This document shows, piece after piece, positions 45,299 to 54,291 of a stretch of DNA of 64,000 bases (its first letter is position 1; the number at the start of each line of letters is the position of its first letter). The DNA lies in assembly GCF_900105045.1 (NCBI RefSeq), contig NZ_LT629739.1, forward strand, positions 3,162,001-3,226,000. The letters run 5' to 3'. Made by a program: the position numbers and the translations under genes. The notes beneath the pieces were generated by a model that was given only the letters and a program-made list of their open reading frames with translations, did no database searches and had not been told where the DNA came from. This DNA is from Brevibacterium picturae. Lineage in GTDB: Bacteria; Actinomycetota; Actinomycetes; Actinomycetales; Brevibacteriaceae.

Positions 45299-47203
45299 GT
45301 GAGCGAACAAAAATCGAAACTAAGGGTGCAAACGGGCGAAATGCGTGTACAATTAAGGGAAGAGCAACAACGATGTTGGCGAATGGACTTCAGTACCATG
45401 ACTCTCACCCCCGACCGCACACCACAGAACCCGGAAGAGCGTGACCCACGCCCCGGTTCCCGTGATGCCGCTGCGGCCGGACCGCCCTCCTTGTTCGATC
45501 AGCTCAAAGATGCCAACCTCGATCTGACCGGCCACCCGCTCGCGGAGAAATTCGAATCTCTCGCGGCCGTACCGACAGGCGAACCTGATGAACCGAACGA
45601 ACTCGGTGAGTCGGAGGCCGGCGAGTTCGCGGATGACGATGGCAACGAGGCCAGCGATGGCGACGCGGTCGCCAGTGACGCTCCGGCTGTCGATACTTCA
45701 GATGACGACCCACAACCTGCTGGCTCCGCTGACAGCAGTCCTAGCCCCCACCCCTTGCTATCGAATGAAGAGTGGACAGATCTGTCCCGATTCGCTCCCG
45801 AAGTCACGAACAGCCTCACAGCGTTGAGTGGACTCAAAGATGGGCTGCGAACCTTCGATCGTCGCATGGGCCCTGATGATGCCATCACACTCATCGACGG
45901 ACTCGAAGCACTCGGTCGAGTCAACGAGGCCCTATCCACCCTGGCATTGGCAGTATGTGAACGAGTGGGAACACCAACCGACTATGGTGCCAAGACGACG
46001 AAGGCACTCATCCAAGACCGGCTCAACATCACCAGTCGCGAAGCGAATCGGCGTACCGATATGGCCAAGGACCTGGGTGGCAGGGTGACCCTGACCGGTC
46101 AGCCACAAGCACCCCTGTTCCCGAAGGTCGCCGATGCCTTCAACGACGGCAGACTGTCAGCCGACCAGGCCAGGGTCATCAAAGACTGCTTGAAGAAGTT
46201 GCCGACGTGGGTCAGCCCAGACGATCGTGATTATGCCGAAACGACACTCGTCGACAAAGCCCCGAGCGTGAGGGTCCATGACCTGCGCGCCATCTTCGCA
46301 CGCATCCTCGCCCACATCGACCCGGATGGTACAGAGCCGACTGATTCCATGGATCGGTCCATGTACACAGTCAGTATGCATGCACGAGACAACGGTGACT
46401 GGGACATAGTCGGTCTCCTCGATCCTATTACGGGTGGCCAGCTCAATGGGCTGCTGACAGCCAGAACCAAGATCGCGAACAACGCTGACAATGCCACCGA
46501 GCCCAACGGTGGGCAGAACTCTGCAGGTTCTGATGACCAGGTCGCGGATGGAACTGACTTCGACACGGACTCTGGTGTCCTCGAAGACGGGACTCTCGTC
46601 GACATGACAGGGCAGAGGCTGTCGGCTCAGGAGTGGATCTATGAACGCTTCGCGACTCTCATCGCCAGGATCGATATGACACGGACCGGGCAGGGTGCAC
46701 AATACGCTTTGGTCGTGACAGCCAAGGCCGAAGACCTTGCCAACGGCACCGGTACCGGCACGACGGGTACTGAGAATCCCGTCCCCATCAGCGAACTTGC
46801 CCGTAACGGTCTCAACGGGGCCGTGTTCTTCGAACTCATCTCCGAGAAGGCGAAAACGATGCAGGTGGTCACGGAGAATCGGTTCGCGAATGCGAAACAG
46901 ATCGCGGTTCTGACCGCCCGTGACAAGGGATGTACTTTTCCTGGCTGTGATGCCCCGCCGGGGTGGTGCGATGCCCACCATATTGTCGAGTGGGCACAGC
47001 AAGGTAAGACCGATATCAACAATATGATGCTCAGCTGCTCGGCACATCACCACCTTTTGGACAGGTCGGACTGGGAGACAGTGATGCTGGGAGATGGACG
47101 TCCTGCGTGGGTTCCTCCTGCATCGATCGATCCGGCAAGACGACCGATACTGCACGCGAGATTCGTGGCTCAAGAAGTCATCGACACACTCTTCGACGAC
47201 TGA
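45299..47203 (+). CDS. DUF222 / HNH endonuclease domain protein (13E12 repeat family)
   Basis: 634 residues from GTG 45299; ATGs at 45383 or 45398 are plausible starts, because a TACAAT box at about 45348 could be the promoter. The DUF222 helical region covers about 165-480. The HNH nuclease motif is at about 543-600: DKGCTFPGCDAPPGWCDAHHIVEWAQQG, then CSAHHHLLDR. The Cys pairs and the HH of the metal finger are intact. These genes occur in many copies in actinobacteria, sometimes as mobile DNA; the role is unknown. An acidic, Asp/Pro-rich N-terminal region of about 130 residues is variable in the family. Confidence 0.88.
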   Translation: MSEQKSKLRVQTGEMRVQLREEQQRCWRMDFSTMTLTPDRTPQNPEERDPRPGSRDAAAAGPPSLFDQLKDANLDLTGHPLAEKFESLAAVPTGEPDEPNELGESEAGEFADDDGNEASDGDAVASDAPAVDTSDDDPQPAGSADSSPSPHPLLSNEEWTDLSRFAPEVTNSLTALSGLKDGLRTFDRRMGPDDAITLIDGLEALGRVNEALSTLALAVCERVGTPTDYGAKTTKALIQDRLNITSREANRRTDMAKDLGGRVTLTGQPQAPLFPKVADAFNDGRLSADQARVIKDCLKKLPTWVSPDDRDYAETTLVDKAPSVRVHDLRAIFARILAHIDPDGTEPTDSMDRSMYTVSMHARDNGDWDIVGLLDPITGGQLNGLLTARTKIANNADNATEPNGGQNSAGSDDQVADGTDFDTDSGVLEDGTLVDMTGQRLSAQEWIYERFATLIARIDMTRTGQGAQYALVVTAKAEDLANGTGTGTTGTENPVPISELARNGLNGAVFFELISEKAKTMQVVTENRFANAKQIAVLTARDKGCTFPGCDAPPGWCDAHHIVEWAQQGKTDINNMMLSCSAHHHLLDRSDWETVMLGDGRPAWVPPASIDPARRPILHARFVAQEVIDTLFDD

Positions 47204-47316
47204 CGAACCCTTCGACCAGTACGGTCGCCACCCGCGTCAGTTACAAATGAAGCACGGGTGCACATTCGCCGGGACCTCGTTCACTGTCTGGAGGATGTTT
47301 CTTCGGCAGTCCATTC

Positions 47317-47706
47317 CTATTCCTTCTGCATCCGATCATTGTCCTGAGGGAAGTCCTCGGGACCGTTGATCCGACGGACCTCTATCTGGGATCCGGAATC
47401 CAAGGGAGCGCGTTTGGCCCACTGGACTGCCTCTTCCTGCGAGGAGACATCGACGATCCAGAACCCGTTGAACAGCTCTCTCAGCTCGCCATAGGGTCCA
47501 TAGGTGGCGACAGGGTCGTCGTCGCTGAAGTCGACGACGGTGCCTTCGGACGGGTCGGACAATCCCGCCGCGTCGGAGAAGACTCCAGCGTTGACTATCG
47601 ATTCGTTGTAGGCACCCATCGCGGCGATTATCTCGTTGAAATCGGTGTTCTCGGCGGCATCGACTGCGGCCCGGTCGATATCGCGCATAATGAGTATGAA
47701 CTTAAT
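47317..47706 (-). CDS. YCII-domain protein, possible ATT start
   Basis: 129 residues if translation starts at ATT 47706. YCII family members begin MKFLILMK; here the frame reads (M)KFILIMRDID directly after the ATT, and AAGGAG lies 5 nt upstream of it. No ATG, GTG or TTG fits that position. An ATG at 47823 in the same frame gives 168 residues with a non-family head, and ATG 47661 would cut off the first strand. Later motifs ELLAAMGAYNE-like IIAAMGAYNES, VVDFSDDDP, ELFNGFWIVDVSSQEEAVQWAKRAP and IEVRRINGPEDF match the family. Function unknown. Confidence 0.7.
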   Translation of the reverse strand: MKFILIMRDIDRAAVDAAENTDFNEIIAAMGAYNESIVNAGVFSDAAGLSDPSEGTVVDFSDDDPVATYGPYGELRELFNGFWIVDVSSQEEAVQWAKRAPLDSGSQIEVRRINGPEDFPQDNDRMQKE

Positions 47707-47876
47707 GATGACTCCTTCATCATCGAGATGTCGGAAGGTCTCGGACAAGCCCCTCTCACTCACCGCGTCGAACCAGCTCAGGTCGGATCGACACCTCGGG
47801 GAAGAATTTTCTGCTGATGCCAAATACCGGACCGAGCCGAACCTGCAGCGGCACTCAGGTCAGTCCGGGAAGGATC

Positions 47877-49106
47877 TCAGGAGTAGCTCAGCACCAGACT
47901 GTCGACAGCAGCGGACACGGCCTGCGCCGCTCGGAGTCCATCGTCGGCAGAGATGCCTGACGGAAAAGTGAACCGGACGCTCGTTTTCGCCACGTCGCCA
48001 TCGATGCCCAAAGCTGTCAGCACATGCGAGGGCTCATCTGATCCGACGGCGCAGGCCGATCCGCTCGAAGCGGTGATGCCCAGGCGCTCGAGCTCGAGCA
48101 GCACAGCCTCACCGCTGGTGCCGGAGAAGCAGAACGACGCATGGTTCGGAGTCCGCGACCGTGGACTGCCGGTGAGGAAAGCGCCGGGAACCGATCGCAG
48201 CACCTCGGCGATGAACTCATCGCGAATGACCTGCACACGAGCAGCGGCATCAGCCCGCTCCGCCTCGGCGAGTTCCACAGCGGTGGCGAAGGCCACGGCA
48301 AGGGCTACGTTCTCCGTGCCGGACCGGCGCCCGGACTCCTGGCCTCCGCCGTGGATCAGCGGTTCGAGGGGTATCCGCGCCCGGATTGCGGCGACTCCGA
48401 TTCCCTTGGGCGCGCCGACTTTGTGCCCGGCCAGGCTCATGGCGTCGACGCCGAGCCCACTCAGCGGCAGCCAGCCCGCCGCCTGCACCGCATCGGTGTG
48501 GAAGAGCGCACCGACATTGTGGGCGGCCTCGGCCAGCGCCGCGATGTCGCTGACCGTTCCGATCTCGTTGTTGGCATATCCCAGGCTGACCAGGCACGTG
48601 TCCTCGCGCAGGACCGAGTTGAGCGCATCGACGGTGATCGTGCCGTCGGATTCGACCGCCACCTCAGCGACTTCGAACCCGTGCCTGCGCCGCAGGAAAT
48701 CCGCCGAGGCGAGAACTGCCTCGTGCTCGAGAGCAGAGATCACGATATGCCGCCGAGGCGCATGTCCAGCAGATCCGCCTCCAGCAGATCCGCCACCAGC
48801 GCGACCAGCCGCAGGGGCATCAGCGCCGAGCGCCATCCCGATGATCGCGAGATTGTCGGCTTCGGTGCCGCCGCTGGTGAAGATGATGTCCGTGCTGCGC
48901 ATGCCGAGCACCTTTGCGACACGGCGCCGAGCGTGTGTCAGAGCTTCGGCCGAGGTGCGACCGACCTCGTGATGGCTCGAGGGGTTGCCGAATGCGCCGG
49001 TCAGGTACGGCCACGCTGCTTCGAGGGCCTCCCTGCGGACAGGAGCGGCCGAAGCGGTGTCCAGGTAGAGCGGTGAGCTTGACTCCGGCTGCTGATCGAG
49101 CGCCAT
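47877..49106 (-). CDS. Cysteine desulfurase of the NAD biosynthesis cluster (NifS/IscS family)
   Basis: 409 residues from ATG 49106, one base after the nadC stop codon. PLP enzyme that takes sulfur from cysteine for Fe-S cluster assembly. Motifs: YLDTASAAPVRREAL, TSGGTEADNLAI, HTDAVQAAG, the PLP lysine in SLAGHKVGAPKG, RSGTENV and the catalytic Cys in SSGSACAVGSDEPSHVL. A loop (AGGGSAGGGSAGHAP) near residue 105 comes from a short tandem repeat. Its place after nadABC, as in several Gram-positive bacteria, suggests that it builds the [4Fe-4S] cluster of NadA. Confidence 0.92.
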   Translation of the reverse strand: MALDQQPESSSPLYLDTASAAPVRREALEAAWPYLTGAFGNPSSHHEVGRTSAEALTHARRRVAKVLGMRSTDIIFTSGGTEADNLAIIGMALGADAPAAGRAGGGSAGGGSAGHAPRRHIVISALEHEAVLASADFLRRRHGFEVAEVAVESDGTITVDALNSVLREDTCLVSLGYANNEIGTVSDIAALAEAAHNVGALFHTDAVQAAGWLPLSGLGVDAMSLAGHKVGAPKGIGVAAIRARIPLEPLIHGGGQESGRRSGTENVALAVAFATAVELAEAERADAAARVQVIRDEFIAEVLRSVPGAFLTGSPRSRTPNHASFCFSGTSGEAVLLELERLGITASSGSACAVGSDEPSHVLTALGIDGDVAKTSVRFTFPSGISADDGLRAAQAVSAAVDSLVLSYS

Positions 49107-49107
49107 C

Positions 49108-50085
49108 TCAGTTCGACTCCAGATTGGGGCCGGAATCCGGATCGAGAGCAGACCCCAGATCGATGTCAGGCTCCGGATCGAGGGCAAATTCCAGATCAAG
49201 GTCGGGCTTCAGATCGGTGTCGAGTCCCAGGCCGATGTCGAGTCCCAGATCGACCGCGCGAACACTGTGGGTCAGCGCCCCAGACGAGATGACGTCAACC
49301 CCGGTCGCCGCGATGTCCGCGACGGTGTCGAGGCTGACATTGCCGCTGGCCTCGATGACCGCTTGTCCGGCAATGAGTTCGACTCCGGCACGCAGATCAG
49401 CCAGGGAGAAGTTGTCGAGCATGATGATATCGGCACCGCCGTCGAGCACCGCTTGGATCTGCTCGAGACGGTCGACTTCGACCTCGATCGTCGTCGTGTG
49501 GGACAGCCGAGCCCGAGCCGAGCGGATCGACGCGGCCACATCAGCGTTCTGACCAGCCAAGACAGCAAGATGGTTGTCCTTGACCATCACCGCATCGGAG
49601 AGCCCGAACCGGTGATTGTGCCCACCGCCGCAGCCCACCGCATGCTTCTCGAACGCGCGCAGACCCGGGGTCGTCTTGCGGGTGTCGGCAATGCGCACAC
49701 TCCGACCGGCAGTGTTCGATGCTGCGGCGTCGACGAAGGCTCTGGTCTGCGTCGCGATCCCACTCATCCGTTGGCAGAAGTTGAGCGCGATCCTCTCCGC
49801 CCGCAGCACCGCTTGCGCCGAACCCGAGACCATGGCCAGCGTGTCACCGGGGGAGAAGGTATCGCCCTCGGCGGCAGCGAGTTCCACCTGAACACCGGAG
49901 TCAATGAGCGTGAAAGCCCTGGCGAAGACCTCACCTCCAGAGAAGACGCCGGCCTCGCGTGCATTGAGCACGGCCCTCGCCGAGGCAGCCCCCGGAACGA
50001 ATGTGTCACCCGTGATGTCACCCCAGGGAGCGTCCTCGTCGAGTGCGAATCGAAGCGCGGATTCGATCGTCGCGGCAGTCAGCAT
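49108..50085 (-). CDS. nadC: Nicotinate-nucleotide pyrophosphorylase (quinolinate phosphoribosyltransferase)
   Basis: 325 residues. It converts quinolinate and PRPP to nicotinate mononucleotide. Family markers: EDAPWGDITGDTFVP, ERIALNFCQRMSGIATQTRAFVD, RIADTRKTTPGLRAFEKHAV, GGGHNHRFGLSDAVMVKDNH, EVEVDRLEQI and LDNFS, then EASGNVSLDTVADIAATGVDVISSGALTHS. The normal protein ends shortly after that. Here about 45 extra residues follow, an Asp/Leu/Pro-rich repetitive tail. It overlaps the nadB end by 7 nt. Confidence 0.95.
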   Translation of the reverse strand: MLTAATIESALRFALDEDAPWGDITGDTFVPGAASARAVLNAREAGVFSGGEVFARAFTLIDSGVQVELAAAEGDTFSPGDTLAMVSGSAQAVLRAERIALNFCQRMSGIATQTRAFVDAAASNTAGRSVRIADTRKTTPGLRAFEKHAVGCGGGHNHRFGLSDAVMVKDNHLAVLAGQNADVAASIRSARARLSHTTTIEVEVDRLEQIQAVLDGGADIIMLDNFSLADLRAGVELIAGQAVIEASGNVSLDTVADIAATGVDVISSGALTHSVRAVDLGLDIGLGLDTDLKPDLDLEFALDPEPDIDLGSALDPDSGPNLESN

Positions 50086-51686
50086 GAAGCAGCCTCCTGA
50101 AACAGGGGAGTGGTGGGAGCAGGGAAGTCCGAGCGCGTGTGCGCCCCACGACTTTCCCTCCTCGTGAGTGCATGAGACGCGATGGACCGGGCAATGAGCG
50201 CGAGGTTGGCGGTCTCGACCCGTTCGGAAAGCGTTTGCGGGGTGAGGCCAATGGAGTCATTCGGAAGGGTTCGTGTGCCCGGAACTGTTGGTTGTCTCTC
50301 GCCGAGGTGGTGAAGCAGGGATCGCAGTCCCTGATCGTTTCGTTCGACGCCGAGGTGGGCCCAGGCCAGTGCCCGGAGTTCGTCACGCGAGACCGCGCTC
50401 CCTGCCCGAGAGTCTGTCCCGACGAGTGCTTCACCCACAGGACTCGCTTCCAGCCTCTCCGCGGAGGCAAGATCCTCGTCGGTTTTGTCTATTCCTGTGT
50501 CGATGGCTGCGGCGGCTCGGGCTCCGAAGACGACTCCTTCGAGCAGAGAGTTCGAGGCGAGTCGGTTGGCTCCGTGCACGCCGGTGCAGGCGACCTCGCC
50601 GACGGCGAAGAGTCGAGCGATGCTGGTTCGGCCGTCCAAGTCAGTGGAGATGCCGCCCATGAAGTAGTGGGCGGCTGGGGTGACCGGAATGAGGTCGGTG
50701 GCCAGGTCGAAACCGTGTGTGGCCAGACCGTGGGCGATGCTGGGGAAATGGGAGGCAACCTCGGGCATGGATCGGGCATCGAGGTAGCAGGGCTGGCCAT
50801 CCTGTGCAGCCATTCTCCGGTGGATCGCCAGGGCCACGACATCACGGGGTGCCAGTTCACCTCGGCGATCGACCTCGGGCATGAACCGATGACCGCGATC
50901 GTCGAGGAGGAGCGCTCCGGCGCCGCGGACGGCCTCGGAGATGAGGAACCCGGACCCGGCCAGGGCAGTGGGATGGAACTGGTAGAACTCCATGTCGGAT
51001 ACGGCGGCACCCGCGCGGATGGCGGCGGCGAGTCCATCTCCGGTGGCGCCATCCGGATTCGTCGTATGTGCATAGAGCTGGCCTGCCCCACCTGTGGCCA
51101 GCACGACGGCGTCGGCGGGGAGGAAGTCGTGAGTTCGCTCGCGCAGCAGATTCACGCCGGTGACCTCGCCCGCATCCCCATCCTCACTCGTGGCGAGATC
51201 GAGAAGCATCGTGCGCTCGAGCAACGTCACTCGACCAGCGGCGACTTGAGCTCTCAGGGCATTCGTCAGCGCCTCGACGATCGCCCGGCCGGTGGCGTCA
51301 CCGCCGGCATGGAGGATGCGCGGAATCGAGTGCGCACCCTCGAGGCCACGTGCCCAGTCACCGCTCTCGTCGCGGTCGAAGGCAACACCTGCGGCCGCGA
51401 GCTCGAGGATCCTCTCCGGCCCCTCGGTGCACAGGGTCCGCACCGCGGCAGCATCACCGAGCCCGGCGCCGGCTTCCAGGGTGTCGGCGATATGCGATTC
51501 GACGGTGTCATCGGCGCCGAGCACTCCGGCGATCCCGCCCTGCGCCAGAGCAGTGTTCGACTCACCGAGGCGCCCTTTCGTCACCACTGCGACCTCGTGC
51601 CTGCCGGCTAGCCGCAGGGCCGCGGTCAGTCCTGCGATTCCGGAGCCGATGACGACGATACGGTTCAGGCGACGATCGGAACTCAT
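50079..51686 (-). CDS. nadB: L-aspartate oxidase
   Basis: 535 residues. This FAD enzyme oxidises aspartate to iminoaspartate for NadA. Markers: VVIGSGIAGLTAALRLAG (FAD), SNTALAQGGIAGVLGADDTVESHI, HAGGDATGRAIVEAL, MEFYQFHPTALAG, PAAHYFMGGISTDLDGRTSI and GANRLASNSLLEGVVFGARAA. All are typical of NadB and not of succinate dehydrogenase. Middle gene of nadA-nadB-nadC, 7 nt after nadA. Confidence 0.96.
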   Translation of the reverse strand: MSSDRRLNRIVVIGSGIAGLTAALRLAGRHEVAVVTKGRLGESNTALAQGGIAGVLGADDTVESHIADTLEAGAGLGDAAAVRTLCTEGPERILELAAAGVAFDRDESGDWARGLEGAHSIPRILHAGGDATGRAIVEALTNALRAQVAAGRVTLLERTMLLDLATSEDGDAGEVTGVNLLRERTHDFLPADAVVLATGGAGQLYAHTTNPDGATGDGLAAAIRAGAAVSDMEFYQFHPTALAGSGFLISEAVRGAGALLLDDRGHRFMPEVDRRGELAPRDVVALAIHRRMAAQDGQPCYLDARSMPEVASHFPSIAHGLATHGFDLATDLIPVTPAAHYFMGGISTDLDGRTSIARLFAVGEVACTGVHGANRLASNSLLEGVVFGARAAAAIDTGIDKTDEDLASAERLEASPVGEALVGTDSRAGSAVSRDELRALAWAHLGVERNDQGLRSLLHHLGERQPTVPGTRTLPNDSIGLTPQTLSERVETANLALIARSIASHALTRRESRGAHTRSDFPAPTTPLFQEAASC

Positions 51687-51693
51687 GAGTCGC

Positions 51694-52980
51694 TCAGACC
51701 CGTGGCTTCGCGGCGAGCATGCGCTCCAGTGACACGCGAGCCGGATCGGCCACCTCGGCGTCGACCGTGATCTGGTTGATCACCGTGGATTCGAGCAGGG
51801 ACTCGAGGACCCAGGCGATGTAGCCGGGGTGGATGCGATACATCGTCGAGCACGGGCATACGACGGGGTCGAGGCAGAAGATGGTGTGCTCGGGATGTTC
51901 GGCCGCCAGCCGCTGGACGAGGTTGATCTCGGTGCCGATCGCGAAGGTAGTCGGTTCGGTCGCCTCGGCGATGGCTTTTGTGATGTACGCGGTGGATCCG
52001 GACTCGTCGGCGGCGGCCACGGTCTCCTGCGGGCACTCGGGGTGGACGATGACGCGCACATCGGGGTGATCGATGCGTGCCTTGTCGATCTGAGCGGGAG
52101 TGAAGCGTTTGTGCACCGAGCAGAATCCCTGCCACAGGATGACCTTCGAATCCTCGACCGTGTCGGGAGAGTTGTTGCCCAGGGGGCGGGCTGGATTCCA
52201 CAGCGGCATCGCCTCGAGGTCGATGCCCATGTTCAGTGCGGTGTTGCGGCCCAGATGCTGGTCGGGGAAGAAGAGCACCCGCTGACCGCGCTCGAACGCC
52301 CACTCGAGGACCACCTCGGCGTTGGAGGAGGTGCACACGATGCCGCCGTTGCGGCCGCAGAATCCCTTGATCGCGGCCGAGGAATTCATGTAAGTGACCG
52401 GGATGACGGGCACCTTTCCCTCAGCATCGGGCTCGCTGCCCAACAGATCGGTCAGCTGTTCCCAGCAGTCCTCGACCTGGTCGATGTCGGCCATGTCCGC
52501 CATCGAGCAGCCAGCGGCGAGGTTGGGCAGGATCACCGACTGATCTGGAGTCGAGAGCAGATCGGCGGTCTCGGCCATGAAGTGGACGCCGCAGAAGACG
52601 ATCGCCTCGGCCTCCGGGTGGTTCTGCGCCGCCTTGGCGAGCATGAAGGAGTCGCCGATGTAGTCGGCATGCTCGACGACCTCGACCCGTTGATAATGAT
52701 GGCCGAGAATGACGACCCGATCGCCGAGTTCGGCCTTGGCGCGAATGATTCGCTCGTTGAGCTCCTCCGCCGAGGAGTCCCTGTATTCGGCCGGGATCTC
52801 ACCTTGGCGTGGGGCGGCCTGGGGGATTGGATCGTCCATCGAGGCGCCGGGGCCGTAGCCGGGCCTGATGTCGACATCCCAGGGGGCATCGATGAGGTCT
52901 GTCGAGCACATTTCATCGTCCGAGCCGGTCGCGGAGATGTCTTTGAGGGTGAGCTCGATCGAAGCTGTTGTGGTCATCAT
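51694..52980 (-). CDS. nadA: Quinolinate synthase
   Basis: 428 residues; AAGGACG before tandem ATGs. It condenses iminoaspartate and dihydroxyacetone phosphate with a [4Fe-4S] cluster. Motifs: LGHHYQRVEVVEHADYIGDSF, FCGVHFMAETADLL (cluster Cys), NLAAGCSMADMA, YMNSSAAIKGFCGRNGG (cluster Cys), FPDQHLGRN, HPECPQE, and the CLDPVVCPCSTMYRIHP region holding the third cluster Cys. The N-terminal 60 residues are an acidic extension. First gene of the four-gene NAD operon, which ends with the cysteine desulfurase. Confidence 0.96.
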   Translation of the reverse strand: MMTTTASIELTLKDISATGSDDEMCSTDLIDAPWDVDIRPGYGPGASMDDPIPQAAPRQGEIPAEYRDSSAEELNERIIRAKAELGDRVVILGHHYQRVEVVEHADYIGDSFMLAKAAQNHPEAEAIVFCGVHFMAETADLLSTPDQSVILPNLAAGCSMADMADIDQVEDCWEQLTDLLGSEPDAEGKVPVIPVTYMNSSAAIKGFCGRNGGIVCTSSNAEVVLEWAFERGQRVLFFPDQHLGRNTALNMGIDLEAMPLWNPARPLGNNSPDTVEDSKVILWQGFCSVHKRFTPAQIDKARIDHPDVRVIVHPECPQETVAAADESGSTAYITKAIAEATEPTTFAIGTEINLVQRLAAEHPEHTIFCLDPVVCPCSTMYRIHPGYIAWVLESLLESTVINQITVDAEVADPARVSLERMLAAKPRV

Positions 52981-53352
52981 CGTCCTTCGCAGAGTGGGAG
53001 TGCATGCCCCCTGAAAAAGTTTTGCGCAGAGTTGAGCTTAATCACCTTCGTTCGTAATGTAAAACAGCATCGCGCGCTGGGACTCGGGGTGTGAAGTGCC
53101 CGAACTCGCGCGGGGAAGTGCCCGAACTCGCGCGGGGAAGTGCTGGAACTCGTGTGGTGAGGTGTCATAGGCAGGGGTGGGCGAGGCCCTGCTCGGGTCG
53201 ATGATCTAGTCTGGAAACTGGCTCGCAATCCGAGTCGACCCGAACGTGAACCCGCGCGATTCGGCCGGGACCACCGCCTGCCGCCGACTCACGCTCAAGC
53301 AGCGCCGACGATGCGCCGCCACCTAGACGAAGGCCGACCGAAGAGGATTCCC
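52981..53352. other. Divergent promoter region between nadA and panB
   Basis: 372 nt without a gene. It holds an AT-rich nadA-side leader (52990-53060), the 22-bp triple repeat at 53093-53158, and a TAGTCT box near 53211 that could serve panB transcription. I see no NrtR or other named NAD operator that I can support. Confidence 0.5.
53093..53158. repeat. Three 22-bp tandem units upstream of panB and nadA
   Basis: Units begin at 53093, 53115 and 53137, each starting GAAGTGC. The first two are identical (GAAGTGCCCGAACTCGCGCG plus GG); the third has five changes. Confidence 0.9.
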
Positions 53353-54291
53353 ATGCCCCACAACCCGACACCCGATAATCTGGCACCTGACCGTCCCGAG
53401 AGCTCCGCGCCTGACCAGCCCGAAATGACTCCGCCCTACGGGAGCGGCCCCAGCCGGCCTGCTTCTGCCGACGCGAATGCAACTGCGGCCCCGCCTCGGC
53501 GAGTGCGAACCCTGGACCTCATCAAAGCCAAGGCAGAGGGTCGCCGCTGGGCGATGCTGACCAGCTATGACCAGTACACGGCCGCCCTGTTCGAGCAGGC
53601 CGGGGTCGAGGCGCTGCTGGTCGGAGACTCCGCTGCGAACAATGTCTACGGCCACGAGACCACTCTGCCCGTCACTGTCGATGAGCTCATTCCCCTGGCA
53701 CGTGCCGTCTCCAGCGCGACCTCGCGGGCACTTATCGTTGCAGACCTGCCCTTCGGCAGCTACGAGATCTCCGATGAGCAGGCGGTTGCGACGGCCGTGC
53801 GCTTCATGAAGGAGGCCGGTGTCCACGCGGTCAAGCTCGAAGGTGGAGTGGCCGTGGCCCCCCGGATCAAGGCGATCACGACCGCCGGCATACCTGTGAT
53901 GGCTCATATCGGCTTCACGCCCCAGGCCGAGCACAACCTCGGCGGATACAAGGTCCAGGGTCGCGGGGGAGCCGGTGATGCGCTGTTGGCTGATGCCCGT
54001 GCCGTCGCCGAGGCGGGGGCGTTCTCCGTGGTCATGGAGATGGTCCCAGCCCGGCTGGCCGCGCAGGTCACGGCCGAGATGGCGATTCCGACTGTCGGCA
54101 TCGGCGCCGGAGCCGACTGCGATGCCCAGGTGCTCGTGTGGCAGGACATGGCGGGCCTGCGGACCGGCAAGGCCCCGCGGTTCGTCAAACGCTATGCCGA
54201 TCTGCACTCGGTGCTCTCCGATGCCGTGGGCCGCTATGTCGATGAGGTCAAGAGCGGCGAATTCCCTGAACCGGAGCGGAGCTTCGAGTGA
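53353..54291 (+). CDS. panB: 3-methyl-2-oxobutanoate hydroxymethyltransferase
   Basis: 312 residues from ATG 53353, behind GAGGA. It makes ketopantoate, the first step of pantothenate synthesis. Motifs: [78 protein letters not shown] and [22 protein letters not shown] with metal-binding Asp and Glu residues. The N-terminal 50 residues are a Pro/Ser/Asp-rich extension absent from most PanB. It overlaps panC. Confidence 0.95.
   Translation: MPHNPTPDNLAPDRPESSAPDQPEMTPPYGSGPSRPASADANATAAPPRRVRTLDLIKAKAEGRRWAMLTSYDQYTAALFEQAGVEALLVGDSAANNVYGHETTLPVTVDELIPLARAVSSATSRALIVADLPFGSYEISDEQAVATAVRFMKEAGVHAVKLEGGVAVAPRIKAITTAGIPVMAHIGFTPQAEHNLGGYKVQGRGGAGDALLADARAVAEAGAFSVVMEMVPARLAAQVTAEMAIPTVGIGAGADCDAQVLVWQDMAGLRTGKAPRFVKRYADLHSVLSDAVGRYVDEVKSGEFPEPERSFE

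Noticed and set aside
47707..47823. 39-residue head of the YCII protein from ATG 47823
   Set aside because: Not family-like and lies before a good ribosome-binding site; kept only as an alternative start.
53093..53158. CRISPR-like array
   Set aside because: The 22-bp units are directly adjacent with no spacers; it is a simple tandem repeat.
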